NCBI GenBank assembly: GCA_023213315.1 | Contig: JAKCPI010003067.1 | Span: 1-64,000, forward strand | From: Euborellia annulipes | Taxonomy: Eukaryota; Arthropoda; Insecta; Dermaptera; Anisolabididae | DNA length: 64,000 nt | Direction of reading: 5' to 3' | Shown here: one piece after another, positions 55,136 to 64,000 of the stretch | How positions within the stretch are numbered: the stretch's first letter is position 1 | Layout of the letters: every line of letters begins with the position of its first letter | Program-made: the position numbers and the translations under genes | Notes under the pieces: model-generated | What the model was told of the DNA's origin: nothing | The model's input: only the letters and a program-made list of their open reading frames with translations | The model's database searches: none

Positions 55136-55524
55136 TGTTGACTGCTTCAAATAAACTATGGTTACTTTTCAAAATTTTAATCTCATATTTGGACATTTTA
55201 TACACAATATAGAATCATAAATAAATACAAAATTTCATAAGAATTGGAAAAAAAATTTTAAATGCGTAAAAAGTTCCAAAGGGGGACCCCTGTTGAATCG
55301 AAATTAACATACAAATCCCTATAGGAAATTAACATTGTTCCTATGCGAAGATAAGGTGGAAAGGGAATTTAAAAAGAGTAGAGAGAGAGAAGATAATTTT
55401 GTGAGAGAGAGAGATATATATGTTTTCTCCGAAACAATTACAGGCAGAAATAAAATAAAAATAAATGGGAATTTAAATAATAATTGATTTTTAATCTAAT
55501 AAAAAGAAAAAGATTTAAATTCCG

Positions 55525-55864
55525 TTACCATGGCAACCATTTCTCCTATCTTTCCTATGAAGCACAAGAGTAAAGTGTGCTTCAAACAATTTTGAGGGCA
55601 AAACGAGAATATACATTTGAAAGAGCATCTAATAAATAATTGATTTTTGAATTTTAATCAAAATCGTTAGAGCGAATTTTGAGAAAATCGAAAAAAACTG
55701 AAAAAGTACATCAGTAAAGTACTAGTACTTTTTGGCCGATTTTGATTAAAAGCTTATTTTTCCGGTCCCGGGGGGTGTTTAACTTAAATATAAAATTTCA
55801 GCCTCCTAGCTCAATTCCTTCATGCTTAAAATTGAACACACACAGACACACACACACACACACA

Positions 55865-55908
<44 letters not shown>

Positions 55909-56076
55909 CACACACAGACAGACAGACAGACCATGTCGCGAAAACCACTTTTTTGGATTCAGGGGACCTCAAAACGTGAAGATCCATCAAAATCTCGACA
56001 TCGAATTTTTGACATGAAACCAATACGTCTTTCTCTCTATATATATATTACATATATACATAGGTAAGAGAAAGTA
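55525..56076 (+). mobile_element. CTGGTGTG-hairpin family, 3' two-thirds
   Basis: The body from CCATGGCAACCATTTCTCC to the terminal hairpin GGTAAGAGAAAGTAAG. A long (CA)n tract lies at 55838-55917. About 390 bases of other sequence separate it from the piece at 54867. Confidence 0.7.
55838..55925. repeat. (CA)n microsatellite
   Basis: Nearly pure CA repeat followed by CAGA units. Frames rich in His-Thr or Cys-Val are by-products. Confidence 0.95.
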
Positions 56077-56720
56077 AGAGGGAAAAAAAAAACATTTAAT
56101 TGAAGCATTTCCAACCTGACAGTCGAATACTATCCTGAAACAAAGCATTTATTTATTTCCCGGTCTTATATTTCGAAATTTTAGCCTCCCTTTTCACTCT
56201 CTCCCTCTCTCTATAACCAACCGCAAATTGGTAAAAATCTGGATTTGGACCTGTTCCAAATGCAAATCGCATTTTTCACTCTGAGAGGAACATTGATTAA
56301 TGCCAAGTGTACTATAAATTTATTTAATATTTTTTTTTATTTTAGAATCTGGAGCTTAATAAATTATGATTTCAAAATTTAAAAATAAGAATTATTATTC
56401 TTATAATTTTTTTTTTTTTTAATTTTTTTATTCTAAAATGTTTTATAATCGAAGCTAATTTCCATAAGTTCATCATACTAATTTGTAATCTTGCTCCACT
56501 TGCACGTTATATATGGGTCCCAACCCTTGGATTGAGCAATAAATTTTGTTGGCTTCTGATTTATGTCAATGGAGGAGGTTTCATCGAGCTTTTAAATGGT
56601 GTGTGCATTAAACTATAGTTTCTATAGAAATCCATTGTCAGAAATTGTAGGCTTTCCTAAATTATAATTCTCCCCTTACCTTCACAAAAAAATAAATATC
56701 ACATTATTCTTTTATTTCTT
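56077..56720. other. Intergenic, no gene
   Basis: AT-rich, nothing supported. Confidence 0.45.
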
Positions 56721-56726
56721 TACAAG

Positions 56727-56993
56727 GCCCTCGGGGCTTGGTGTAGAGGTTAGCGTGTTAACCTCGTATACCAAACGTCGCGGGTTCAGACCCCAGGCAG
56801 TCCGATGATTTTATTTAAGACAATTGGATACCAAATGGCTTAAATAAGAATGCCTGGACCCCATATATGTATATTAAATCAATAACGGATATCGTAAATG
56901 TCTTATATGGCCTGAGTTGCCGAAAAGACAGTGTGAATGTGGGTGTGAGTGGGAGTGTGAATGAGAAAAAAGTGTGAATGTTAAAAAAAAAAA
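56727..56993 (+). mobile_element. SINE family A, full length
   Basis: Head with box A (GGCTTGGTGTAGAGGTTAGC) and box B (GGGTTCAGACCCC), body, core (CTGAGTTGCCGAAAAGACAG), tail and A-run. No clear duplication. Confidence 0.85.
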
Positions 56994-57980
56994 ATAAGAC
57001 AGAGGAGTTATTCAAGCCAATAAACTTTTTCGTGCATTCCCCTCTAACATGCCACTATAGACACATGATTTGTAAGACGTTGTCACGTCAAAAAAAATTT
57101 CTTTACATATTTTTTTAATCAATTTTTTAAGGTGAGCGAGTGAACTTAAAGAATTCTAACCTGAAATCGAACAATTTTATTTTTCTTAAATAAAATCTTA
57201 ACGTTTTATTCCTTAGAGAAATATAGATAAGCTTAAGTAAAACATGAAATAAATAGAACAGCCTGCAACGAAATAAACTACGAAAACAGAGTGAAAAAAT
57301 TAAGTTTTTATAAGAGAAAGAAAAATATTAGTGTTGTTTATTTTTCCAAAATATTTTTTCGAGATATTCCAATTTAAAAAAAAGGCCACCAAGGATTTGA
57401 GGTCGTATTTTTGGCTTAGAAAAGCACTTTATCCTTGTGTCGATCCCCAAAAAAATACACAGAATTATTTATCATTTATCAGAAGTGACATGGTATAAAC
57501 AATGGGAGGAAAGCTCTCTTGAATGGAACCCTTCACTAGTGCAGTGATTTATTCTATGATTATGGAAGCGGATTTGACATATTCCGTTCGACCAAAATGG
57601 GTGAGGGGGAAGTGAGCTTTTATATATATAGTGTAATCTTGGAACTGATGGAAGGGGGCTACATCCCCCTGGACCCCCTTTCTATATGGCCATGGAGGGA
57701 GATAATAGAATCTATCACGACTGATCAAACACATCTGATTTACATTATTGCATCGTCCTTTCGTGGATAAGGATATTTATAATAGGGAGTCCATAATAAT
57801 TAACCATTTAATATAGTATAAACAATTATGATTAATTTTTAACCTTAACACAATGGACAATGAAAGAGGAGTAGCCTATCAAGTTATTTTTAAAAAAAAT
57901 GAATGAGAGATTTTATATTGTTATGTCCTATAATTGTTATATTTGGGTTATAATAATAATATATCATAGAATAGCCCTTA
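56994..57980. other. Intergenic, no gene
   Basis: A 61-codon minus-strand frame at 57549-57734 sits on a GGGGG/CCCCC inverted stretch near 57655-57680. Nothing is recognised. Confidence 0.45.
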
Positions 57981-57984
57981 ATCC

Positions 57985-58095
57985 GTGGTTCATTTCTTTC
58001 AATTGAATAGGTTACCAATCAGTTGGAATAAATAGAAACGGGGTCCAAATTGCCTCAGATGCCAAAAAAATTTTAAATAAATTAAAAATAAAGAG
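57985..58095 (+). mobile_element. SINE family B, 3' part
   Basis: TTGAATAGGTTACCAATCAG, GGAATAAATAGAAACGGGGT and the core CCTCAGATGCCAAAAAAA. Confidence 0.65.
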
Positions 58096-58605
58096 CATGT
58101 AAAAAATCATTGATTTATGGATTTTAATCAATTTCTGTAGAGCGAATATTGAGAAAATCGAAAAAAATATTAACTTTTTCCTATGAAGTACAAGAGTAAA
58201 GTGTACTTCAAAACACTTTTAGGGAAAAATGAGAATATACATTTTAAAGAGCATATAAAAAATAATTGATTTTTGAATTTTAAGCAATTTTGATTGAGAA
58301 AATCGAAAAAAACTAAAAAAGTATATCAGAAAAGTACTAGTAGTTTTTGGCCGATTTTGTTCAAAAGCTTATTTTGAGTGTCTGGGAGGGTATCTAACTT
58401 AAATATAAAATTACATTCAGGTAGCTCAATTCCTTCATGTTATTAATAAAAATCGTTACACAGACACACACACAGAGACAGAAAGACAGACCAATTTGCG
58501 GGAGCCATTTTTTTGAACTCAGCTGACCTCAAAACATGTATATCCATCTAAATCTCATCATCGAATTTTTGACATGATCGCAATACTTTATAAAGAAAGT
58601 AAAAA
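58096..58605 (+). mobile_element. CTGGTGTG-hairpin family, diverged body
   Basis: TTTTGAGAAAATCG-type segments occur twice (58145, 58295). They are followed by AGTACTAGTAGTTTTTGGCC, the CACAGACACACACAC tract, and ATCGAATTTTTGACATGATC with a short terminal AAGAAAGTA. The 5' hairpin is missing. Confidence 0.55.
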
Positions 58606-58659
58606 ACGTGATTCATGGAAAAGTATTAGTTTCTTGTGCTCTCGTTTGGGATCGCTTCC

Positions 58660-58764
58660 CAAACATTTGTTGCAATTGAATTAGTTACCATTCGATTGAA
58701 ATAATAAGAACGGGGGTCTAAATGGCTTCAGATTGAAAAAGAACTTTAAACATATAAAAAAAGA
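58660..58764 (+). mobile_element. SINE family B, 3' part
   Basis: TTGCAATTGAATTAGTTACC, CGATTGAAATAATAAGAACG and GGTCTAAATGGCTTCAGAT. Confidence 0.65.
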
Positions 58765-59239
58765 ATTATAATAGAATACTAAGAGAAAAATAGTCGTACA
58801 ATCAACAGTCAGGTCTAACATGTATTTTCAGTATTTTATATCATTCTGTTGCTTTATTGCATCAGAACTGTACATATTAATTTATCTCTTGATCACAATG
58901 CCATCCCAAATTGATATTTAATAGTGTAACATGAAGAAGCAAATATAATTTAGTTTCATCGATTTTGAGATATTCAAGGTCAATGATCAAGGGCCTTAAT
59001 TATGCACATTATTTGAATGTAGTTTATATTATGTTGCACATAATTTGAAAGCTTGTTCCCAGACCTTTCCAAAATAACTTGTTTCACACTTCTATCTTTA
59101 TTAGATATCTGTAATTTGACATTTTTCATTCCTTCAATCATGTGCAATGAAGAAACTTAATTTTATTAAAATCAGAGATGGTCCAGTTGGTATCTGTATT
59201 AATTGAATATGGAATGACTCTACTGTATATCAGTGGAAA
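58765..59239. other. Intergenic, no gene
   Basis: AT-rich, nothing supported. Confidence 0.45.
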
Positions 59240-59247
59240 CTAAATAT

Positions 59248-59683
59248 TAGGGTCCGACCGAAACAAGATTTCCAGCCGAAACCGAAACCGAAACCGAATA
59301 TTCGGCCTCAATCTTAGTTTCGGCCGAAACCGTAACCGAAACCGAAACTTGTATTTCCTATAAAAAATTATTATTATTTTACTTTTTTTTTTTTTTTTTG
59401 AAATTTTTTTCGAGCTGAGGAAAATTTTTTCCCCTCCCGTGAAAATCATTTTACCTTTTTTTTAGGGAGACTAAAAAATTTTTTCCGCCCCTTTTCCGCT
59501 TTTGCAAATAATTGGACCTTTTTTTTTGCATACAAGTCTCATCTTATCTTTTCTGACTCGGGTTTCGGCCGGCCGAAAGGTTCGGCTACTTTTTGGCCGA
59601 AACCGAAACTACGGCCGAAACCAGGATTTTTGGCCGAAACTGGCCGAAACCGTAACCGAAACCGAATATTCGGTCGGTTCCTA
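59248..59683. mobile_element. hAT-like MITE, 436 bp, 8-bp TSD (CCGAAA-rich family)
   Basis: Ends are TAGGGTCCGACCGAAAC and ATTCGGTCGGTTCCTA; the duplication CTAAATAT lies at 59240-59247 and 59684-59691. The ends are made of repeated CCGAAA/CGGTTT hexamers around ATATTCGG. There is no coding capacity. Confidence 0.93.
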
Positions 59684-59713
59684 CTAAATATACTATGAGT
59701 ATGCTAACTTAGA

Positions 59714-59806
59714 AAATCTGGTGTGACAAGCACAGAACACAACTTTGAATTACCGATGGAAAGAGAAAGTTGTGTGCTGTGCGAACAGTCACACCAGATT
59801 TTTTTT
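59714..59806. repeat. Solitary CTGGTGTG hairpin
   Basis: AATCTGGTGTGACAAGCAC...AACAGTCACACCAGATTTTT, with the inner ACACAACTTT / AAAGTTGTGTG, and no family body on either side. Confidence 0.75.
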
Positions 59807-60136
59807 ATTAATAAACAAAGACTTTTTACAGTGAATGACTTTTTAATTAAATTTTGAATTTCTAAATAAGTCAATGAACAAAAATTAATTGAAATTAAAA
59901 AGTTTTATATATTGATAGCTTCTTTTTCTCCGTATCTGAAAACTTTTCTAAAAAAAAAAGTTCTTTTTTTTTGTTGTCAAAATTGTTTCGAGGAAGTTGT
60001 GCGGGAGATTTTCGCATCCCTAGTTCTCATATCACTCTCTCTATAAATACTATCCTAAATTAAAAAAAAAAAAAAAGCCCTCTTTGTTTGATATTTGATA
60101 TACATTCTCTATTATCTCTTCTCAACATGTCAATAA

Positions 60137-60240
60137 TAGGGTCCGACCGAAACAAGATTTTCAGCCGAAACCGAATATTCGGCCTCAACCTTAGTTTCGG
60201 CCGAAACCGTAACCGAAACCGAATATTCGGTCGATTCCTA
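60137..60240. mobile_element. hAT-like MITE, only 104 bp, 8-bp TSD
   Basis: Ends are TAGGGTCCGACCGAAAC and ATATTCGGTCGATTCCTA; the duplication GTCAATAA lies at 60129-60136 and 60241-60248. It is almost all terminal repeat, with the middle of the 59248 type deleted. Confidence 0.93.
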
Positions 60241-60251
60241 GTCAATAATAA

Positions 60252-60283
<32 letters not shown>

Positions 60284-60480
60284 GGCCTACAGTATATGCC
60301 TATATCCCATAAATATATATATAATTTTATTTTATGGTCAGGTAATACCGCGATATTGTCTCACAAGATTAGGATTAAATAAAAAAGCTATATAAGCCTT
60401 ATATTCTATAATAATAGATAATCTATAAAAACAAATAAAAGCTTCAGATTATTTTAATATTCATATTTTAATATTTAAAG

Positions 60481-60839
60481 TAGGAACCGACCGAATATTC
60501 GGTTTCGGTTACGGTTTCGGCCAGTTTCGGCCAAAAATCATGGTTTCGGCCGTAGTTTCGGTTTCGGCCAAAAAGTAGCCGAAACTTTCGGCCGTCCGAA
60601 ACTTGAGTCTTAAAAAAAAATGGTCCAATGATTTGCGCTTGAAGGAGGAAAAAAATTTTTGTCTCCCTAAAAAAAGGTAAAATGATTTTCACGGAGGGGA
60701 AAAAATTTCAAAAAAAAAATATAAATTTTTTTTAGGAAATACAAGTTTCGGTTTCGGTTACGGTTTCGGCCGAAACTAAGGTTGAGGCCGAATATTCGGT
60801 TTCGGTTTCGGCTGAAAATCTTGTTTCGGTCGGACCCTA
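60481..60839. mobile_element. hAT-like MITE, 359 bp, 8-bp TSD, inverted sister
   Basis: Ends are TAGGAACCGACCGAATAT and TTTCGGTCGGACCCTA; the duplication ATTTAAAG lies at 60473-60480 and 60840-60847. Same family as 59248, opposite orientation. Confidence 0.93.
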
Positions 60840-61175
60840 ATTTAAAGAGAATCAAAGTTAATTAGACCTTTTATTTTATTTTAGTTTATTTTTTTTTTTT
60901 AACTAAAAATGAAATCAAATACTAGGGATAATGATCATGTTATCATTATAAATGGAATCTCCTCTGGTTGTGTCTTAACGACAATAAATCTGAGTCGTTT
61001 TGAGCTATAGCCAAGTTTCTCATCTTTAAATTAATTCATAAAATGAATATAAATAAATTAATATTTCCATTGAATCTTAGATATTTTAATACTGTATATC
61101 TCAATTAAACTTTAAGTGAATTTTATTAATTAAACTAAGCGACACTTAATGTTGAAAGCTTTTATAAGACCACGT

Positions 61176-61362
61176 CAGGGCCTAGGAGATTTTTTAGACG
61201 GGGGGGCAAAATTGAATTTGCCGCCCCCTCCTTAAAATTTTCTATACAAAATTCATATCATTTTACCTTTTTCTTTAGTAAATCTTTCTTTAATTGCCGC
61301 CCCCTGATATCTGCCGCCCGGGGCACACGCGCCCACTGCCCCCCCCCCTAGATCCGGCCCTG
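61176..61362. mobile_element. hAT-like MITE, 187 bp, 8-bp TSD
   Basis: Ends are CAGGGCCTAGGAG and CCTAGATCCGGCCCTG; the duplication GACCACGT lies at 61168-61175 and 61363-61370. Same family as 35127, in the opposite orientation. Confidence 0.9.
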
Positions 61363-61370
61363 GACCACGT

Positions 61371-62199
61371 GGCAGGCTTAAAAAGTAAAAAGGAATTAAC
61401 CAACAAGCAAGCATGAAATGTTTCTATTACTTAATAATTTTTTATTAAAAATTCATATTTTCAACAATTATGAATAAAGACCGGACAAAAAATAGGCAGG
61501 CTATACGTAAAATAAATTCAATTCAATAATATACATATTAGGGGTCCAGGCATTCTTTTGTACTTCTTTTTGATATTTTAATTTTGAATATTTTGAAGTA
61601 CTTTTTTTTATTAATACTGGAATATAATAAATAAAGCGGATATTCAATAATATTGAAATAAAAAAAAAAAAGAAAATATTATTCTATTATGAAATACTCT
61701 TATCTCTGTTGTGTTGTAAAGGGGTTGTTTTTGTGAGGTCATTTTTTTTTTTTTTTTTTTTTTTGTAAACTCGATTTCATCGTCACGATTAATCATCCAA
61801 CGACAAATCTGACACCCCCAAACTCTTTCTCTGATATATGAATGGTATCTAATTCAATTTTTTAAATAGTTATCTATTATATTGAAGAAAAAAAAATATT
61901 AATAGATAAAAAAAAGAAGAAAGGGAATTGTTAAGCTTTTTTTTTTTGTTTTCATTTATTTTCAATCAAATTTATTCTTACTAGTATGCTAAAGACCACT
62001 TACCAAACACAAGAACGGACATAAATTGACCGTTAAAAGTAAGCGCGAAGCAAGTGCTAAGAATCTTTGTGCCAAAGGTTCTTTTCAGGGCTACAAACAA
62101 ACAATATGATACTTAATTAACTGGCCAGCAGCCAACAAATCATTCATTCACCGATATATGATTACCTACATTTATAAAAGCGTGGTCTTTAAAATTTTT
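61371..62199. other. Intergenic, no gene
   Basis: AT-rich; a T-run at 61743-61764 and a scrap of inverted SINE A (GGGGTCCAGGCATTC, about 61540-61555). Confidence 0.45.
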
Positions 62200-62420
62200 G
62201 GAACGAAATTGCAAGTTACGCGGCTTACAGTAGGGTGAATTGGCAGAAATCGTCACGAAACGTAACAAAAATCGTTACAGTGTTCGAGCTCCAGCACATG
62301 CTTGTTTTAAAAATAAATAATTATTTTCTTTTTTAAATAATATTCATATTAAATTATCTTCGGAGTTGATGAAAAGGCGTGAGGAACTTCGTTTCTGGCG
62401 GGAGTCCCACGACCACTCGT
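62200..62420 (+). repeat. Dispersed repeat with a shared protein-like stretch (copy 2)
   Basis: Partner of 35905-36232. The shared frame here reads NNIHIKLSSELMKRREEL then RFWRESHDHS. It ends where the next repeat begins (TTTTTACTTTCTCG). Confidence 0.45.
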
Positions 62421-62421
62421 T

Positions 62422-62900
62422 TTTACTTTCTCGTATAGAGAAAGTATTGTAATCGTAAAAAAATTCGACTTCGAGATTTTGATGTTTCTCCACGTTTTAG
62501 ACCTCCCTGAGTCCAAAAATATCATTTTGGGCATTATCTCTCTCTCTCTCTGTGTGTGTGTATGTGTGAACACGATTGCTTAAAAACCAAAGAAGCTAGA
62601 TGGATGAAATTTGGTATATGCTCCTTACACTAAAATTGCAGATTTCTATCAACTTTTGGAGTAAATATGTCACTTGGAAGTAGTACTTTACCTAATAAGT
62701 TTTTTCAGAAACTTCGAAAATTTCAATTTTTTTTGTTATATTATGATAAAATACTCAAATTTAAAAAGTTTTTATTCTTTGATATTTTTCCTAAAACTGA
62801 ATAGTTTTTGAAATAATCAACGAAGAAAACGACATTTTTCGTAAATTTTGGAAAGAAAAATAAAAAAAAAAATCATACAGGTCTCATTAAAAAACATGTA
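62422..62900 (-). mobile_element. TACTTTCTCG-hairpin repeat, longer copy
   Basis: TTACTTTCTCGTATAGAGAA forms a terminal hairpin, then TCGAGATTTTGATG, GACCTCCCTGAGTCC, a (TC)n/(GT)n tract and a body reaching AACTGAATAGTTTTTGAAAT. Confidence 0.6.
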
Positions 62901-63001
62901 AATATAAACAAATGAATTTGTATAATATTATTTTCGCACTCTCTAAGGAAAAATAATGAAAATTGTTATATAATTAAATTTTTCTTTATTTTTTTCTTTA
63001 G

Positions 63002-63100
63002 GCACTCGAATTGAATAAAGACAGACAGCCTTGCAAGCAAATGGTGTGCTTAATTACAAAGGACCGCCGGCAAGTGCTGCCTCTGGTATCAATTCTATAA
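63002..63100 (+). CDS. Possible terminal exon of an unidentified gene
   Basis: After TTTTTTCTTTAG a frame of 32 codons (ALELNKDRQPCKQMVCLITK onward) ends in TAA. Its composition is less AT-biased than the surroundings. No upstream exon or polyadenylation signal is identified and I recognise no family, so this may be chance. Confidence 0.15.
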   Translation, partial: ALELNKDRQPCKQMVCLITKDRRQVLPLVSIL

Positions 63101-63179
63101 ACCATTTTGTTAAAATGAAATTAATCTTTAATTTATTCAAACAAATTTCATAAAATTAGTATAAATATCACGGAGGAGA

Positions 63180-63420
63180 CAACCTAAAGGGGGAGGGGGC
63201 CTAAAAGGCGTCCCCCTCCTCGAAAAAGCAAAAATTCAAATATTTTGGTCTATAAAGAGCCCTGGCGAATGTCATTGGAGTAGAAAGAGAGCGAAGGTAA
63301 TGAGTGCGAGTGGGATGGGGAGAGTCGCTTAAAGATGCTGAGTCTCCGTCCTTGGTGCACACAAACCGGATTCCAAACAATACGCGTGACGTCATCTTTT
63401 CCGAGAAGCCATAAAGACAG
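63180..63420. other. GC-richer block with CRE-like and TATA-like sites
   Basis: Includes TGACGTCA at about 63387-63394 and TATAAA at 63251-63256, in opposite surroundings. It could be a promoter, but no exon is tied to it. Confidence 0.2.
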
Positions 63421-63884
63421 AAATAAAAATAAAATTATTTGTTTTTTTTTATTTTATATTCATCAAAGTAGAAGAAAAAAACAAATTAAATAATTTCAAA
63501 AAATGAATATGAAAAAATTATTTTAATCAAGGAAATAAATATATTCTAACTTTTGATTGATTATTGAGGTGGGATTTATTTATTTTTCTTCCTGAGACGG
63601 GTGTTAAAGTTAATTGTATTTTCAATTTATATTTCGGCCTCTAAGATCATTTGAATTTTGGGAAATTAAATAAAATGGCTTCCAGCTGGTGAGAGACTCA
63701 ACACTCAGAGGGTCACCTATCCACGGTCCAGCAGTTCTTAGCCTTGCTTAACCCGAATTTTCTCGATTTTTTTCTGCCTTTTCTCAGTAGCTACTAAATT
63801 TAAAAAAGCTATTTTTTTATACTCAATAAATTAATAAAAAAAAAATATCAAACAATTAAAAAAAATATTTTAATAATTACCTTT

Positions 63885-64000
63885 GATAACTAAAAATCTA
63901 TTCAGTTTTTGAAAAAATGTCAAAGAATAAAAACTTTTTAAAATAGAGCAATTTATCACAATATGATAAAAAAATTGAAAATTTCGAAATTTCTGAAAAA
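63885..64000 (+). mobile_element. TACTTTCTCG-hairpin repeat, inverted partner, runs off the window
   Basis: It matches 62700-62830 inversely (AAAAACTTTTTAAA, GAAAATTTCGAAATTTCTGA), so two copies face each other. Confidence 0.55.

Noticed and set aside
55742..56067. His-Thr-rich open frames
   Set aside because: They are produced by the (CA)n tract within a dispersed non-coding repeat.

Overview
The window is AT-rich eukaryotic DNA: spliced GT-AG introns, AATAAA signals, many poly(A)-tailed SINEs and small DNA transposons. The only gene I can reconstruct with confidence is a secreted neutral/acid lipase of the lysosomal-acid/gastric-lipase type. It has 8 exons on the + strand, from 2446 to 28208, and encodes 402 residues. 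The gene style, the very high AT content and the repeat load suggest an arthropod, possibly a parasitic copepod. That assignment is inference; the sequence alone does not prove it.

Layout. 1-2400 is upstream DNA with two SINE copies and, at its end, a TATA-box promoter. 2446-28208 is the lipase gene, whose introns (73 bp to 11.6 kb) are filled with mobile elements: hAT-type MITEs, tRNA-derived SINEs, a hairpin-ended repeat family, a small two-exon ORF between inverted repeats (17.7-18.8 kb, intron 3) and a 2.2-kb palindrome built from ~160-bp tandem units (20.9-23.1 kb, intron 4). From 28.3 kb to the end (about 36 kb) I find no convincing protein-coding gene. This part is an intergenic repeat landscape with nested hAT-like elements at 41.0-43.8 kb, a cluster of three sister MITEs at 59.2-60.8 kb, further SINEs, and a possible 5S-rRNA-headed SINE.

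Mobile elements. Eleven hAT-like elements, plus one nested inside another, can be bounded to the base because each is flanked by a perfect 8-bp target-site duplication. Two main tRNA-headed SINE groups share a 3' core, which suggests mobilisation by the same LINE. A separate repeat family carries a conserved ~90-base hairpin with the outer arms AATCTGGTGTGAC/GTCACACCAGATT, seen about ten times.

Most interesting. Several scattered motifs match the hammerhead self-cleaving ribozyme core (CUGANGA, stem II, GAAA, very short stem III ending in GUH). Two have a complete core: 14576-14632 on the minus strand, and 30058-30100 on the plus strand, the latter at the tip of a long inverted repeat inside a hAT MITE. 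At least seven others look like decayed relatives. They resemble the minimal hammerheads described in Penelope-like retroelements.
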